A stretch of DNA of 64,000 nucleotides, taken from the NCBI GenBank assembly GCA_037382465.1, contig JARRPX010000002.1, positions 70,714 through 134,713 of the forward strand, in the 5' to 3' direction. A program made the translations under genes and the position numbers. Of this stretch, positions 32,894 through 43,056 are shown one piece after another. Source of the DNA: Anaerolineales bacterium (GTDB lineage Bacteria; Chloroflexota; Anaerolineae; Anaerolineales; E44-bin32). A model generated the notes under the pieces. The model was given only the letters and a program-made list of their open reading frames with translations, was not told the origin of the DNA and did no database searches. Position 1 is the first letter of the stretch, and each line of letters starts with the position of its first letter.

Positions 32894-34309
32894 ATGTTTC
32901 AAATCCAAGATCAATCCCAGCGCCCGCTTACGACGGCCCACCTGGCCCAAACCATGAGCCTGCTGCTTCTTTCGAATCAGGAGTTGAAGGATAAAGTGAT
33001 CTCCGAGCTTGCGGAGAATCCCGCGCTCGAACTCGTCGAAGAAAACGTCTGCCCCCAATGTAAGAAACGCCTGCGGCAGCCCGGACCTTGCCCCGTATGC
33101 AGCCGCAAGGCTGATGGGGACGAACCGATCGTTTTCTTATCACCACGTGTTTCACAGAATACAAACCGCGGAACTCGACGTCACGATGATTTCGATCCCA
33201 TGGACCGGGAAATCGTTGCCCCCGAAAGCCTGGCGACGTTCGTCCTCGAACAATTGGCTGCGGACCTGGAACCTGAAGATCGAAAGTTGGCGCTGTACAT
33301 CCTGGCCAGCCTCGACGATGACGGTTTTCTACAAGATCCGCCCGTCATCATCGCCCGTATGACGCGTGCGCCGATTTCGCAAGTGAACCGCGTCTTGCAG
33401 TTGATTTCGCGCGTAGATCCACCAGGATTGGCGACGAGTGGACCGCAGCAGGCCCTTCAAGTGCAGCTCGATCTGCTGCCAAACGGGGGCCAGAAGCGCG
33501 AAATTGCGAAGCAATTGCTGCAAGACCACTTCGCAGAATTGGGGCGCCGGGAATTCGAGAAAATCGCCTCCCATCTGGACATCAGCGCGAATCGTGTACG
33601 TCAGGCGGCCGAGTTCATCCACGACAATCTCAGCCCCTATCCCGCAAGATCGTCATGGGGTTCCGGCAGGCAGCCGCAGCCGGAAAACCCCGAGGTGTAC
33701 CATTCACCTGATATCTCTATCACACATAGTACGTCGGATGACGATGACTCTCTCGTCGTTGAAATCTTTGCGCCTGTCACGGGTTGGCTGCGCGTCAATC
33801 CCCTTTTCAAAAAATACCAGGAACGCCAAGACGGCGATCTTTCCGAGGAATGGAAGGAGCATATCGAACGCGCCAGTTTGTTCGTGAAATGCTTGCAGCA
33901 ACGTAACAACACGGTCTGCCAGGTCATGGAAAATCTCGTTGCGCAGCAACGTGAATACATACTCAAAGGGGATCGTTATCTGCGTCCGATGACGCGTGCG
34001 GAGCTGGCCGATAAGATCGGCGTTCACGAATCGACCATATCGCGCGCGGTGGCGCAAAAGGCTGTTGCATTTCCAGACGGACGCATTCTCCCACTCTCCC
34101 GATTCTTCGATCGCAGTTTGTCGGTTCGGGATCGCATCAAGGAGATTGTTAAAAACGAGAAACGTCCGCTCACGGATGAACAAATCGCCAAGAAACTACA
34201 CAAGGAAGGGATCAAAATTGCCCGTCGTACGGTCGCAAAGTACCGTTCGATCGAGGGGATACTGCCGGCTCGTCTGCGGCATCGCGACTCGAAGGGCAAT
34301 CATCGATAG
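32894..34309 (+). CDS. rpoN: RNA polymerase sigma-54 factor with inserted zinc ribbon
   Basis: A 471-residue sigma factor that directs RNA polymerase to -24/-12 promoters and needs an AAA activator. Region I is recognisable (LLLLSNQELKDKVISELAENPALEL). The HTH and core-binding regions follow, and the RpoN box ARRTVAKYR begins at residue 443. Unusually, a CPQC-CPVC zinc ribbon (C53, C56, C66, C69) sits directly after region I where an acidic linker is expected. ATG 32894 has GAGG 6 bases upstream. It heads a run with a histidine kinase 9 bases downstream and an NtrC-type activator. Confidence 0.93.
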   Translation: MFQIQDQSQRPLTTAHLAQTMSLLLLSNQELKDKVISELAENPALELVEENVCPQCKKRLRQPGPCPVCSRKADGDEPIVFLSPRVSQNTNRGTRRHDDFDPMDREIVAPESLATFVLEQLAADLEPEDRKLALYILASLDDDGFLQDPPVIIARMTRAPISQVNRVLQLISRVDPPGLATSGPQQALQVQLDLLPNGGQKREIAKQLLQDHFAELGRREFEKIASHLDISANRVRQAAEFIHDNLSPYPARSSWGSGRQPQPENPEVYHSPDISITHSTSDDDDSLVVEIFAPVTGWLRVNPLFKKYQERQDGDLSEEWKEHIERASLFVKCLQQRNNTVCQVMENLVAQQREYILKGDRYLRPMTRAELADKIGVHESTISRAVAQKAVAFPDGRILPLSRFFDRSLSVRDRIKEIVKNEKRPLTDEQIAKKLHKEGIKIARRTVAKYRSIEGILPARLRHRDSKGNHR

Positions 34310-34318
34310 GGTTATAAC

Positions 34319-36301
34319 TTGCCAACGGATTCGTCGTCTCTAAATCCCATTGCCCGATTCTTCAAACCTGTTCCTTTTCACGAATTCTTTCGAATCCTCG
34401 CAGATACACTCGATGCAGCCGTTTTAGTGATATCGGAAGATGGTTCCCGCATCTATGCCTGGAATCATGTATTCATTTTACTCTCGGGCTACGCGAGTAC
34501 GGACCTGGATACGTTAACACCATCCGAATTGTTCCCAGACGAAGCGGGTGAAAAAGCGCTCGGCAAATTACTCGATAGTTGGGAGCAGCACGATGTTCTA
34601 CTCGAGGATGTGCCTCTGCACACGCACGAGGGCGCCATCGAACTCGTCGATATCCAGCCTTATCCCGTCAGTCCTTCACGATCTGCGCTGCTTCTGATCC
34701 TGACTCGTTCGAGCCATCGAAAGCGAGTCACAGAACACCGACGCGCACAAGCCGGACGGTTGAAGTATTTTACAGAAATCTCCAGTTTACTGCTCGAAGG
34801 GGGTCCTTCCGCCTTCCCCGCCGCCTTAGAAATTGGAAAAGAAGCGCTCAACGCATCCTCGATCAACCTCTATCGTGTGTCCGCAACCAGTCCGGGTTAT
34901 ATTTTGAATAACGCGCAAGGACTCGAATTTCCAAAATCACTGGCGGCCACCGATTTGAGTCAGCTACAGGCCAATAACACCTGGACCATCGGCCAGCGTC
35001 CCGATCACCTACTCCACAAAGCCGCCCGTGCTGCCGGATTGGTCGCCCTGCACTGCTCGCTTCTCGGTACACCAACGGCGTGGATCGGTTTACTCGTCGC
35101 CGGCTGGAAAGAGCAAGAAGCCGTTCCGCCCGATACGAATTCCGTCATGTCTGTGATCGCCAATCTCTGCCATGCCGCGATCCTATCCGGAATACAACGA
35201 GGCGCTCTCGCGGAAGCGGAGCAGAACGTCAACCGTCTCGAAGAGGAAATAGCCAATTACTTCGAATCCTTTCAAGATACACTAATCACACTCGACGAAA
35301 ATCTACACGTGTTGAAAGCCAATTCCGCAATTCATCGCTCACTCGGCTATCAACCCGAAGAAATCGTCGGCCTGCCCATCCAGGATGTCCTCGTGGGACC
35401 GGAAGACATCTCTGCGACACTTCTCGACGCCCTCGGCCACCAACGTCTTGCGGAACAATCACGCGTTCAGCTGCACCGCCGTGACGGAACTCGTCTGCCG
35501 TTCCATCTGCGCGTCGTACCATCGACGAGCGAACTGTCATCCAGCCTGTTCCTCATTCTCAAAGATCAATCCGAGCAGCAGGCCATCGAGGATCAGACCG
35601 AAACGCTTTCGCAACGGGCCTTACTTGGCGAGTTGATGGCCATATTCGCCCATGAAGTACGCAACCCGATCAACAACATCAGCACCGGCGTCCAGCTTGT
35701 TGCGTCTCGACTTGGAGAAGACCACCCTTCATACAAATCCCTCCAACGGGTTCAAAAGGAATGCAACCGTCTGGATCAATTGATGAGTGACGTGCTCTTC
35801 TTTTCGAGGCCTCTGGAACTCAAAATCGAGCCGATCGATTTGAGCGAGTTGATGAACCGGATACTCGCGCGCTGGTCTCCCAGATTGTCACAGTCCGACG
35901 TTTCTCACCACACGACGTTTTCTAAGGACGCGTCGAAGGCATTGGCGGACGTGAGAACGCTCGAACAGGTCATCGTCAATCTGATCACCAATGCGCTCGA
36001 AGCCATGCCCGAAGGCGGGACCATCTCCATCGCGGTATCGATGAATCAATCCGTGCAAGGAGACATGGTCGAGTTGAAGATTGCCGACACCGGTCCCGGA
36101 ATTCCCCCGGACGTGATCAACCGCATTTATGATCCTTTCTTCACCACCAAAAAAGAAGGTACGGGCCTGGGATTAGCAATAAGCCGCAGGATTGTGACTG
36201 CCCACAAAGGAAGTCTTCACGTGGAAAGCTTCCCGGACGCGGGCACAGTCTTTACAATATCACTGCCGGCCGCAAAACCATCCGCAGGAGAAAATGCATG
36301 A
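34319..36301 (+). CDS. PAS/GAF sensor histidine kinase, NtrB-like
   Basis: A 660-residue cytoplasmic kinase with no transmembrane segment. The order appears to be a PAS-like domain (about 20-130), a GAF-like domain (about 155-300), a second PAS (about 320-425; ITLDENLHVLKANSAIHRSLGY), the DHp domain with phospho-acceptor H445 in FAHEVRNPINNIS, and a HATPase domain (NLITNALEAMPEGG, DTGPGIPP, GTGLGLAIS). The start is TTG 34319 behind AGGG. Its stop overlaps the activator start (ATGA), so the pair is translationally coupled. It should phosphorylate the adjacent response regulator. The signal is probably intracellular. Confidence 0.9.
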   Translation: MPTDSSSLNPIARFFKPVPFHEFFRILADTLDAAVLVISEDGSRIYAWNHVFILLSGYASTDLDTLTPSELFPDEAGEKALGKLLDSWEQHDVLLEDVPLHTHEGAIELVDIQPYPVSPSRSALLLILTRSSHRKRVTEHRRAQAGRLKYFTEISSLLLEGGPSAFPAALEIGKEALNASSINLYRVSATSPGYILNNAQGLEFPKSLAATDLSQLQANNTWTIGQRPDHLLHKAARAAGLVALHCSLLGTPTAWIGLLVAGWKEQEAVPPDTNSVMSVIANLCHAAILSGIQRGALAEAEQNVNRLEEEIANYFESFQDTLITLDENLHVLKANSAIHRSLGYQPEEIVGLPIQDVLVGPEDISATLLDALGHQRLAEQSRVQLHRRDGTRLPFHLRVVPSTSELSSSLFLILKDQSEQQAIEDQTETLSQRALLGELMAIFAHEVRNPINNISTGVQLVASRLGEDHPSYKSLQRVQKECNRLDQLMSDVLFFSRPLELKIEPIDLSELMNRILARWSPRLSQSDVSHHTTFSKDASKALADVRTLEQVIVNLITNALEAMPEGGTISIAVSMNQSVQGDMVELKIADTGPGIPPDVINRIYDPFFTTKKEGTGLGLAISRRIVTAHKGSLHVESFPDAGTVFTISLPAAKPSAGENA

Positions 36302-37485
36302 GTGGAACGGTTCTAATTGTCGACGACGAAGACACCGCAAGATCGTTCGTTTCCGAAGCGCTCGGCGACGCGGGTTATGAGGCGATCGAGGCCGGCGATC
36401 TAAAATCTGCGAACAAGGCCATCGATACGGGCGCCGCGGACATCGTACTCTTGGACGTCGTTCTGCCGGATGGGTCGGGCATATCCCTGCTCGATCGCAT
36501 CAGCATGGAAAATCCCAGCCCGCCGGTGATCTTGATCACCGCTTTCGGTGAGGTGGACACCGCCGTCGAAGCGATGAAGAAGGGAGCGCAGGATTTTCTC
36601 CAGAAACCCCTGGATCTGAACCGCTTGCTCCAGGCCGTCGAACGGGCGCAAGAAGTGGTCTTGCTGCGCCGGGAACTCGATCTTTTACGGCGCTCGTCGG
36701 GCGAACAAGCCGAATGGGTGATCGGAGAAACGTCCGAGATGAAGCGCATCGTCAGCGAGGCGCAGCGCGCCGCTGCGGCCTCCGCATCCGTGTTGATCAC
36801 CGGAGAGACCGGAACCGGCAAGGAAGTGCTTGCTCGAGCGATTTACAGCATGAGTCCCCGCGCGGATAAGGCGTTCATTCCCATCAACTGCGCCGCGCTG
36901 CCCGACACGATGATCGAATCCGAACTTTTCGGGCACGAAGCAGGCGCATTCACAGGCGCGCAGAAACGGAAGCCCGGGCTGATCGAGATCGCAGACGGGG
37001 GTATTTTGTTCCTGGATGAAATCTCGTCGACCAAGCCCGAAATGCAGGCGAAGTTGTTGCGCGTGCTGGACGAGCACCGCTTTCGCCGCGTCGGCGGTGT
37101 GACCGAGATTGATGTCGACATCCAAATCCTGGCGGCTTCCAACCGTGATTTGAAGGCCATGATTGCGGAAGGTGCATTTCGGGAGGATCTTTACTACCGG
37201 CTCAAGGTGGTCGATCTGCATCTACCCCCACTCAAAGATCGCATCGTCGACATTCCCGCCCTGGCCGGTACGTTCATACGCCAGATTAACTTGCGAACGG
37301 GAAACAACATTACCGGCATAACTTCCCGTGCGATCGATGCGCTCAAAGCACACTCTTGGCCCGGCAATATTCGCGAACTCCGGCACGTCATCGAACGAGC
37401 GATGCTGTTTTGTGACGACGAAGAAATCGACCTCGCACACTTGCCTCCGGATATTCAGGTTTCGTCCAAGAGCAAGAAAAAGTAA
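36298..37485 (+). CDS. NtrC-type sigma-54 activator lacking a DNA-binding domain
   Basis: A 395-residue response regulator. The receiver domain has phospho-Asp D53 in IVLLDVVLPDGSG. The AAA domain has Walker A GETGTGKE (169-176), the sigma-54 contact loop GAFTGA (216-221), Walker B ILFLDE (236-241) and the C-terminal R2 region (ALKAHSWPGNIRELRHVIERA). The protein then ends in SSKSKKK without the Fis-type helix-turn-helix. Typical NtrC proteins are about 460-470 residues. Helicobacter FlgR and chlamydial activators lack the same domain and act from solution. It would therefore activate sigma-54 promoters without an upstream binding site. Confidence 0.92.
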   Translation: MSGTVLIVDDEDTARSFVSEALGDAGYEAIEAGDLKSANKAIDTGAADIVLLDVVLPDGSGISLLDRISMENPSPPVILITAFGEVDTAVEAMKKGAQDFLQKPLDLNRLLQAVERAQEVVLLRRELDLLRRSSGEQAEWVIGETSEMKRIVSEAQRAAAASASVLITGETGTGKEVLARAIYSMSPRADKAFIPINCAALPDTMIESELFGHEAGAFTGAQKRKPGLIEIADGGILFLDEISSTKPEMQAKLLRVLDEHRFRRVGGVTEIDVDIQILAASNRDLKAMIAEGAFREDLYYRLKVVDLHLPPLKDRIVDIPALAGTFIRQINLRTGNNITGITSRAIDALKAHSWPGNIRELRHVIERAMLFCDDEEIDLAHLPPDIQVSSKSKKK

Positions 37486-37503
37486 AAACGCCCAAACCCA
37501 TAC

Positions 37504-37520
37504 TGGCACATTCCTTGCAA
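37504..37520 (+). promoter_or_regulatory. Sigma-54 (-24/-12) promoter of the membrane protein-TPR-C25 operon
   Basis: TGGCACA, four bases, then TTGCAA, with the required spacing. It lies 37 bases before the ATG at 37557, in the short gap after the activator gene. RBS GGAGG sits between. Confidence 0.85.
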
Positions 37521-37556
37521 CATTCACCTTCAGAATTCTAGATTCTGGAGGCGAAC

Positions 37557-37892
37557 ATGATTCCGCTTTCTTATAAAGATCTGCAAATCATCATCGCAGC
37601 GGGAGTATTTCTGTTGGGCTGCTTGTCGGTCGTGATCGGCGTTTTGATCTTGCTTTCGAGAAGCTATTCCAAAGAATTGCAGACGATTGCAGCGCATACG
37701 GCTCGTTTAGGCCAAAAGGGCATGAGTCACGAGATCAGTGGATTGGTCCAGAGTGCGGCTGAGTTGACCTCGTCGATCAATCAACTGGTTCGTACCGCAA
37801 ATGGGATCGGCGTATTCCTGATTTCACTGGGCATGATCATGATCGCGGCGTCCTACTGGCTGATTCAACAAATTGAATGGAACCTGGGCTGA
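37557..37892 (+). CDS. Small membrane protein with two transmembrane segments
   Basis: A 111-residue protein that I do not recognise. Two hydrophobic segments (IIIAAGVFLLGCLSVVIGVLILLS and GIGVFLISLGMIMIAASYWLI) flank a middle part of about 40 polar residues that contains regular helix (HEISGLVQSAAELTSSINQLVRTA). Its RBS GGAGG lies 5-6 bases before the ATG and the sigma-54 promoter is just upstream, so it is the first gene of the operon. It may tether the cytoplasmic TPR and C25-like partners to the membrane. That is inference from position only. Confidence 0.75.
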   Translation: MIPLSYKDLQIIIAAGVFLLGCLSVVIGVLILLSRSYSKELQTIAAHTARLGQKGMSHEISGLVQSAAELTSSINQLVRTANGIGVFLISLGMIMIAASYWLIQQIEWNLG

Positions 37893-37902
37893 GCCGAAAC
37901 CC

Positions 37903-40900
37903 ATGGACTCCCCACTTTCAGATTCAGCAGTTCTCGATGCGCTGCGTACGATTCTCAGCCCCCAGGAGTTGTCTCTAAGCCTGGCGCACCTGCTCCGTGT
38001 GCCTGCAGCCTGGAGTAAACTGCATGATCCTGCGTTTATCGAGCGCGTCATCCATTCAAATGCATCCAAGCCAATCACACCTTCCACACTGATCCACTCC
38101 ATTTTCGATGATGCCAAGCTTGAAAGCGCGGAATCACCGCTGCCGGAAACGTTGGAATTTCGGCTACAGAATTCGATGCAAACGATCCTGCACGGATCGG
38201 AAATCGAAACGGATTTCGAATCGATCGCATTACTGGCGGTTGGCATTGCCCGCCAATGCAATGCCGGAGACGACGCCTCTGAAATTGCGAACGCAGCTCG
38301 TCGCCAACCCCAACTATGGAAATCACCACTGTGCTGCGCCTGGACGTGGATCCATGATCCACAAAAATTACTCCACCTTCTACTCGATGGGCTGACGCCC
38401 GAGGGCGTTGCGCTCGCAGCAAACATGTTCCTGGCGAACATGACCGCGAATGAGGCTGCCGGGAAAATCATCGAGATGCTCCCGAACACGTGGAAGCCAT
38501 TTACGCTTCTGCTTCGAGAACTCGATGAAGCCGGACTCGTGAATGCAATCGTGCATTCGACGTCGAAAGATGATACCCGACGCGCAGCTTCGGCGGAATC
38601 TGACCCCGAAGTCTTGTTGACGGATGCAATTCGCGACCTCACGTTGGGAGAGTACGGTGACGCAAGAGAACGTCTCGATCTCGCCTGGAAGGCAACCGCG
38701 AAAACCGCAGCCTCGATCGCCGATCATATCGCTGAAACGGCGTATCTCGAGGGAGATGGTGTTCTGGAGATCGAAGCTCGGAAACAAGCACTTCGCTCGT
38801 GCCCCTCGCCCAGGCGACGTGCCGATCTCGCTTTGACGTATGTCGATCAAGATAGGCCCGATGAGGTTCTGTCCATCATCGATCAGGACCCACAGAGCAT
38901 CGAGGAACAAATCGCTCTTGGGAACGCCCTCGTTCGGCTAAGCGATACAGATCACGCGATTGCGCATCTACGTCCTGCGGCAATACGCGTTCCCACAGCG
39001 TTCCACCTCAGTGGTCGCTGGCTGAAAGCATTGTCGCAAGGATTGCAGGACTGCGGAGATTTCGATAGTTCCCTGCAGATTGCAAGAGCGTACGTGAATC
39101 GTTCACCGTATGAGTACACACCGAGAGCGGAGTATATCGGCAAGTTGAGCTCGCTGGGGGATCATACGGCCGCTGCCGAACAAGCCGCGCTGCTGTTGGC
39201 AATCCACCCCCAAGCCAATGAAGCGCGTCAGCTTCTGGCTATAAACTTACAAGAAAGCGGCGCTGCGCATGCGAGTCTGACTCACTGGAAAGAGCTTGCG
39301 AGCGATGATCCCAGTTATCTGTGGGACGTAGCGGAATGCGCACTACAAGCGAACGAAGCTACCATCGCGGAAGAGACAGCAATCAACCTGCTGAAAAACG
39401 ATCCCGACTCCGTGCGCGCCAACATCGTTCTTGGGAGAGCACATTCTGCACTGGGCCGTTTCGAATCCGCCCTCAAGCATATCCAACGTGCGGTAGAGAT
39501 ACATCCCGATAATCCACGGGCATGGATCGCACTTGCAGAAACGAAAGAAGCAGCCGGCGATTCGGACGCAGCCGCTGAGGTGCTTTCGAAATCCATCGGG
39601 CATCTGCCCGAAGAGGCATCGCTTTATGCTGCGCAGGCAGCATTCAATAGCCGCCAGGGACTGCTGGACCAGAGCAGAGATTCCATTGTAAAGGCAGTCG
39701 AATTGGATCCCGACAACGTCGAATGGCTGCTGCGATATGGTGCGGTCCTTGATCACTCCGGCCAAGATGATGCGGCATTGTCGACGCTCAAAGAAGCGCA
39801 TTCGAAAGAACCTTACAACTGGCGAGTCCGCACGGCGCTCGGCAAGGTGCATGAACACCGTAATGAGCATCATCTCGCTGCCGAGCTCCTCAGCCATCTT
39901 CCAGCTGACGCCCCAGCCGAGGCACACTATCTTGCCGGACGCGTCATAGCCAAGTCCGGAGAACATTCGGACATGCAATTTGCTTCGAAGGCCGTGGAAC
40001 ATCTGCAAATCGCACGTGATGCCGGGATCGCCGATCCGAACCTGGAATATTGGATGGCGCGTGCACAGGAGTACGCCGGCGAAAACGAGCTAGCGTTCCA
40101 AAACTATCAATCGAGTTTGAAATCAATTAATGAAACGGATCGGGATATTAGCATAAAAGCGCTGATGGGGACCGCAAGAACCGCACTCGCCACCGGACGG
40201 CTCCCAATCGCCTTGACGACGCTGGAAACCGCACAAGAGAAATTCCCCGCGTCGACCGACGTTCTCACCCAGTTGTCGCGCGCTTACCTATCCGGCGGAA
40301 TGCCTGAACAATCCTTGCATGTCGCTCAGCAGGCAGTCGAAATCGAGCCCGGAAACGCCGATGCGCTGAACGCGCTGCGAGATTCCGCCGTCGCCATGAA
40401 AGAATGGAATCATGCAATGCAGGCGACACAACGTCTACTTGAAGATAATCCGGGCAATCAACTCAGCTGGTTGGATCTTGCACGATATGCGCATAACGCG
40501 GAACGACACATATTAGCCAGGGATTCCTTGAGTCAGGCGCTTGCGATCGATCGGCGGAACCCGAAGTCGTTGTTGGCAGCGGCAAAATTGCTGATCGAAT
40601 TCGACGAACCCGCCTACGCCCTGGTCAATCTGAGACAGGCCCTGGCACGGTCTTCAGAAGAGGCTGATTTCTACGCAGAATTGGCGGAGACGAGTCAGAC
40701 GCTGGGTGATATCGAGATTGAACAGAAAGCCTGGATGCGTCTTCTGGAGTTCGAGCCGGACAACCTGGCCGCTCTCACCCAGGGTGCTCGAGCTCTGTGG
40801 AACCTGGATCGTCACGCTTCGGCAATCGGTCTCTGGCAGCGAGCAATCCAGATCGATGGAGACAACGCCGGGCTGAACTTGCATTTGGGTCGTGCGTATT

Positions 40901-43041
40901 TCACCGCCGGTGAGACACAGAGAGGTCTGGACCATGTATTGAGAGCCTACAAGCTCGCACCTGGTTCTGCAGATCTTGCGAAAGAAGCCGGTAACTCACT
41001 GCTGCGTTTTGGATCTCCGCTGGATGCCTTGGAAGTGCTGCAGCGCGCGGTCCAACTTTCTCCGAACGACATCGATTGTCTCATGGATCTGGGAAAGTGC
41101 TATTTGCAGCTGGGCCGCTTTGATGAAGCCGAACACACGCTTTCGAAAGCTCGGGAGTTTTCTACCTACCCACTCCGTGCCGATGCGCTGCTCTCACAGA
41201 TTGCCCTGACGAACGGCGATCTCATGCGAGCGGAGAAGCTTCTCCAAGACACCTTACAAGCATCTCCCCGCACGACGGAAGACACGTTCTGCATCGCGGA
41301 AACTGCAATGCGTCTTGGACACTGGGATGATGCGGTAAACGTTATCGAAGAAACACTTTCCAAAGACGGAGATGTGGAAACGCTTCTGGCATCAGCAAAG
41401 CTGCGTTTGCGAATCGCGGACACATATTGGCTATACGCAACCCTTGGAGCCGCTCAGGCCCACGCTCCAATACCGCAATGTGCATCGCCGTCCGCCGAAA
41501 ACGAGATCAATTCGCTCATCGAAAGAATTTATCAAGCCGGCGCCGCGAAGCGTACCGTCGATCGGCTCAAGCGCTGGTCTTCGTTAACTTTCGACTCGAT
41601 CTCGATCGAGGATATCGACTCCGATCTTGATATGGAGATCTCTCCTGGATGGAGCTGCATGGTCCACGCATTGGCGATCTTTCTTTTCAAAACCGGAAAC
41701 CCGGAGAGAGCAATCGAGGTCATCGAGTCCGACCCGGACAACATCGACCCAGACGCCTGGGGAGCGATCTTGCTTGGCTTGTGCCACACAAGCCTGGGTG
41801 ACACCACACAGGCAATCCAGGCCTACAACATCGCCTCTCGCAACATGGTCGTTCAGCCGCTGGTCAGTTTCCTTGCCAGCGACACCCTCTGGCAGGCTGG
41901 CGAAATCGAGGATTCGCTTTCGAGTCTAAACCTCGCCTTGTCGGCGTGGCCGAACGAAGTCACGTGGCACACGATCGCTGCATCGCGATATCAGGATCAG
42001 AATCGCTTCGACGCCGCTGTGGCGCATCTGCAGCAGGCTGCAGAACTCGATCCCGATGATCCGGAAAACTTACATGCTTTGGCCCACGCGCTAAAAAATT
42101 CGGGGCAGCTCAGCGAAGCCCTGGTCTATTACGAGCAGCTGATCGAGAGAGCGCCGGAACGAAAATCGGCCTGGAAAGAAGCCGCCGAAGTCGCCATGGC
42201 CAACGGAAAAGCGGAAATCGCCCAGACCTGGTTTGAACGTGCCTCTACGCTGTACCCCTCCGATCCTGCTTGTTTGATTGGGGCCGCGCGTGCTGCAATG
42301 TCGCAGGGAAAGACGGATCAAGCCATGTCCCACATCGACTCTGCAGCTCGCATGGCGCCGAAAAACATGGAAGTCCTGGTGGGGATGGGCGAAATTCTCG
42401 CCAGCCAGGGGAAATACGAGAAAGCCCTCAGAGCATACGATCAGGCGATTAAAAGCTCGGAAGGGCAGCTTGACATTCGCGTTGGCCGCTGCAAGCTCCT
42501 GCTTCAAATCGGCCGGCCGCAGCATGCGATTGCAGAACTGCACACCCTGCTCGAAGCGCATCCACGGGACGAAAAATTGCATTCGACACTAGCGGAAGCT
42601 TACGAACGCGCTGGAGATCTCGAGAACGCCATCGAAGCTGCGACGCAGGCTACGCTGCTCTCCCCGCGGGATGCAGCATATCGCTACCAGGTCGGCCGAC
42701 TGTGCCGTCTGGCCGGGCAGTTGGATCGCGCGCTGGATGAATTACTGCAAGCGCAATCCACTACACCGGATCAAGCCTCGATCTCGCGCGAGCTGGGCCA
42801 GGTGCACGAACAACGCCGGGAAATCGCCCAAGCACTCGATGCTTACCGGCGCGCTCTTGAACTCGATCCACGGGACGATTTATCCCACTATCGCGCCGGG
42901 CTGATATTGAAACAACAAAAGGCGTATCCCCAAGCTGCGCGCCTACTCGAACGCGCCATCGAACTCAATCCGAAAGATACGGAAATAATCCAGCAGCTAG
43001 CCGCTGTTCGAGCGCTGGAATTGGTGCACGGCGGCATATAA
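37903..43041 (+). CDS. Giant tetratricopeptide-repeat protein
   Basis: A 1712-residue protein made almost entirely of TPR units from about residue 230 to the end. Typical units read as A-x-x-x-Y-x-x-A-L-x-L-D-P (for example ALKHIQRAVEIHPDNPRAW, ALDAYRRALELDPRDDLSHY). The first 230 residues are helical but do not show clear repeats. There is no signal peptide or membrane segment, so it is cytoplasmic. ATG 37903 starts 10 bases after the membrane-protein gene. Such a solenoid is a protein-binding scaffold. It is followed after 15 bases by the TPR-C25 gene. Confidence 0.9.
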   Translation: MDSPLSDSAVLDALRTILSPQELSLSLAHLLRVPAAWSKLHDPAFIERVIHSNASKPITPSTLIHSIFDDAKLESAESPLPETLEFRLQNSMQTILHGSEIETDFESIALLAVGIARQCNAGDDASEIANAARRQPQLWKSPLCCAWTWIHDPQKLLHLLLDGLTPEGVALAANMFLANMTANEAAGKIIEMLPNTWKPFTLLLRELDEAGLVNAIVHSTSKDDTRRAASAESDPEVLLTDAIRDLTLGEYGDARERLDLAWKATAKTAASIADHIAETAYLEGDGVLEIEARKQALRSCPSPRRRADLALTYVDQDRPDEVLSIIDQDPQSIEEQIALGNALVRLSDTDHAIAHLRPAAIRVPTAFHLSGRWLKALSQGLQDCGDFDSSLQIARAYVNRSPYEYTPRAEYIGKLSSLGDHTAAAEQAALLLAIHPQANEARQLLAINLQESGAAHASLTHWKELASDDPSYLWDVAECALQANEATIAEETAINLLKNDPDSVRANIVLGRAHSALGRFESALKHIQRAVEIHPDNPRAWIALAETKEAAGDSDAAAEVLSKSIGHLPEEASLYAAQAAFNSRQGLLDQSRDSIVKAVELDPDNVEWLLRYGAVLDHSGQDDAALSTLKEAHSKEPYNWRVRTALGKVHEHRNEHHLAAELLSHLPADAPAEAHYLAGRVIAKSGEHSDMQFASKAVEHLQIARDAGIADPNLEYWMARAQEYAGENELAFQNYQSSLKSINETDRDISIKALMGTARTALATGRLPIALTTLETAQEKFPASTDVLTQLSRAYLSGGMPEQSLHVAQQAVEIEPGNADALNALRDSAVAMKEWNHAMQATQRLLEDNPGNQLSWLDLARYAHNAERHILARDSLSQALAIDRRNPKSLLAAAKLLIEFDEPAYALVNLRQALARSSEEADFYAELAETSQTLGDIEIEQKAWMRLLEFEPDNLAALTQGARALWNLDRHASAIGLWQRAIQIDGDNAGLNLHLGRAYFTAGETQRGLDHVLRAYKLAPGSADLAKEAGNSLLRFGSPLDALEVLQRAVQLSPNDIDCLMDLGKCYLQLGRFDEAEHTLSKAREFSTYPLRADALLSQIALTNGDLMRAEKLLQDTLQASPRTTEDTFCIAETAMRLGHWDDAVNVIEETLSKDGDVETLLASAKLRLRIADTYWLYATLGAAQAHAPIPQCASPSAENEINSLIERIYQAGAAKRTVDRLKRWSSLTFDSISIEDIDSDLDMEISPGWSCMVHALAIFLFKTGNPERAIEVIESDPDNIDPDAWGAILLGLCHTSLGDTTQAIQAYNIASRNMVVQPLVSFLASDTLWQAGEIEDSLSSLNLALSAWPNEVTWHTIAASRYQDQNRFDAAVAHLQQAAELDPDDPENLHALAHALKNSGQLSEALVYYEQLIERAPERKSAWKEAAEVAMANGKAEIAQTWFERASTLYPSDPACLIGAARAAMSQGKTDQAMSHIDSAARMAPKNMEVLVGMGEILASQGKYEKALRAYDQAIKSSEGQLDIRVGRCKLLLQIGRPQHAIAELHTLLEAHPRDEKLHSTLAEAYERAGDLENAIEAATQATLLSPRDAAYRYQVGRLCRLAGQLDRALDELLQAQSTTPDQASISRELGQVHEQRREIAQALDAYRRALELDPRDDLSHYRAGLILKQQKAYPQAARLLERAIELNPKDTEIIQQLAAVRALELVHGGI

Positions 43042-43056
43042 ACGGACGGTGAAACG

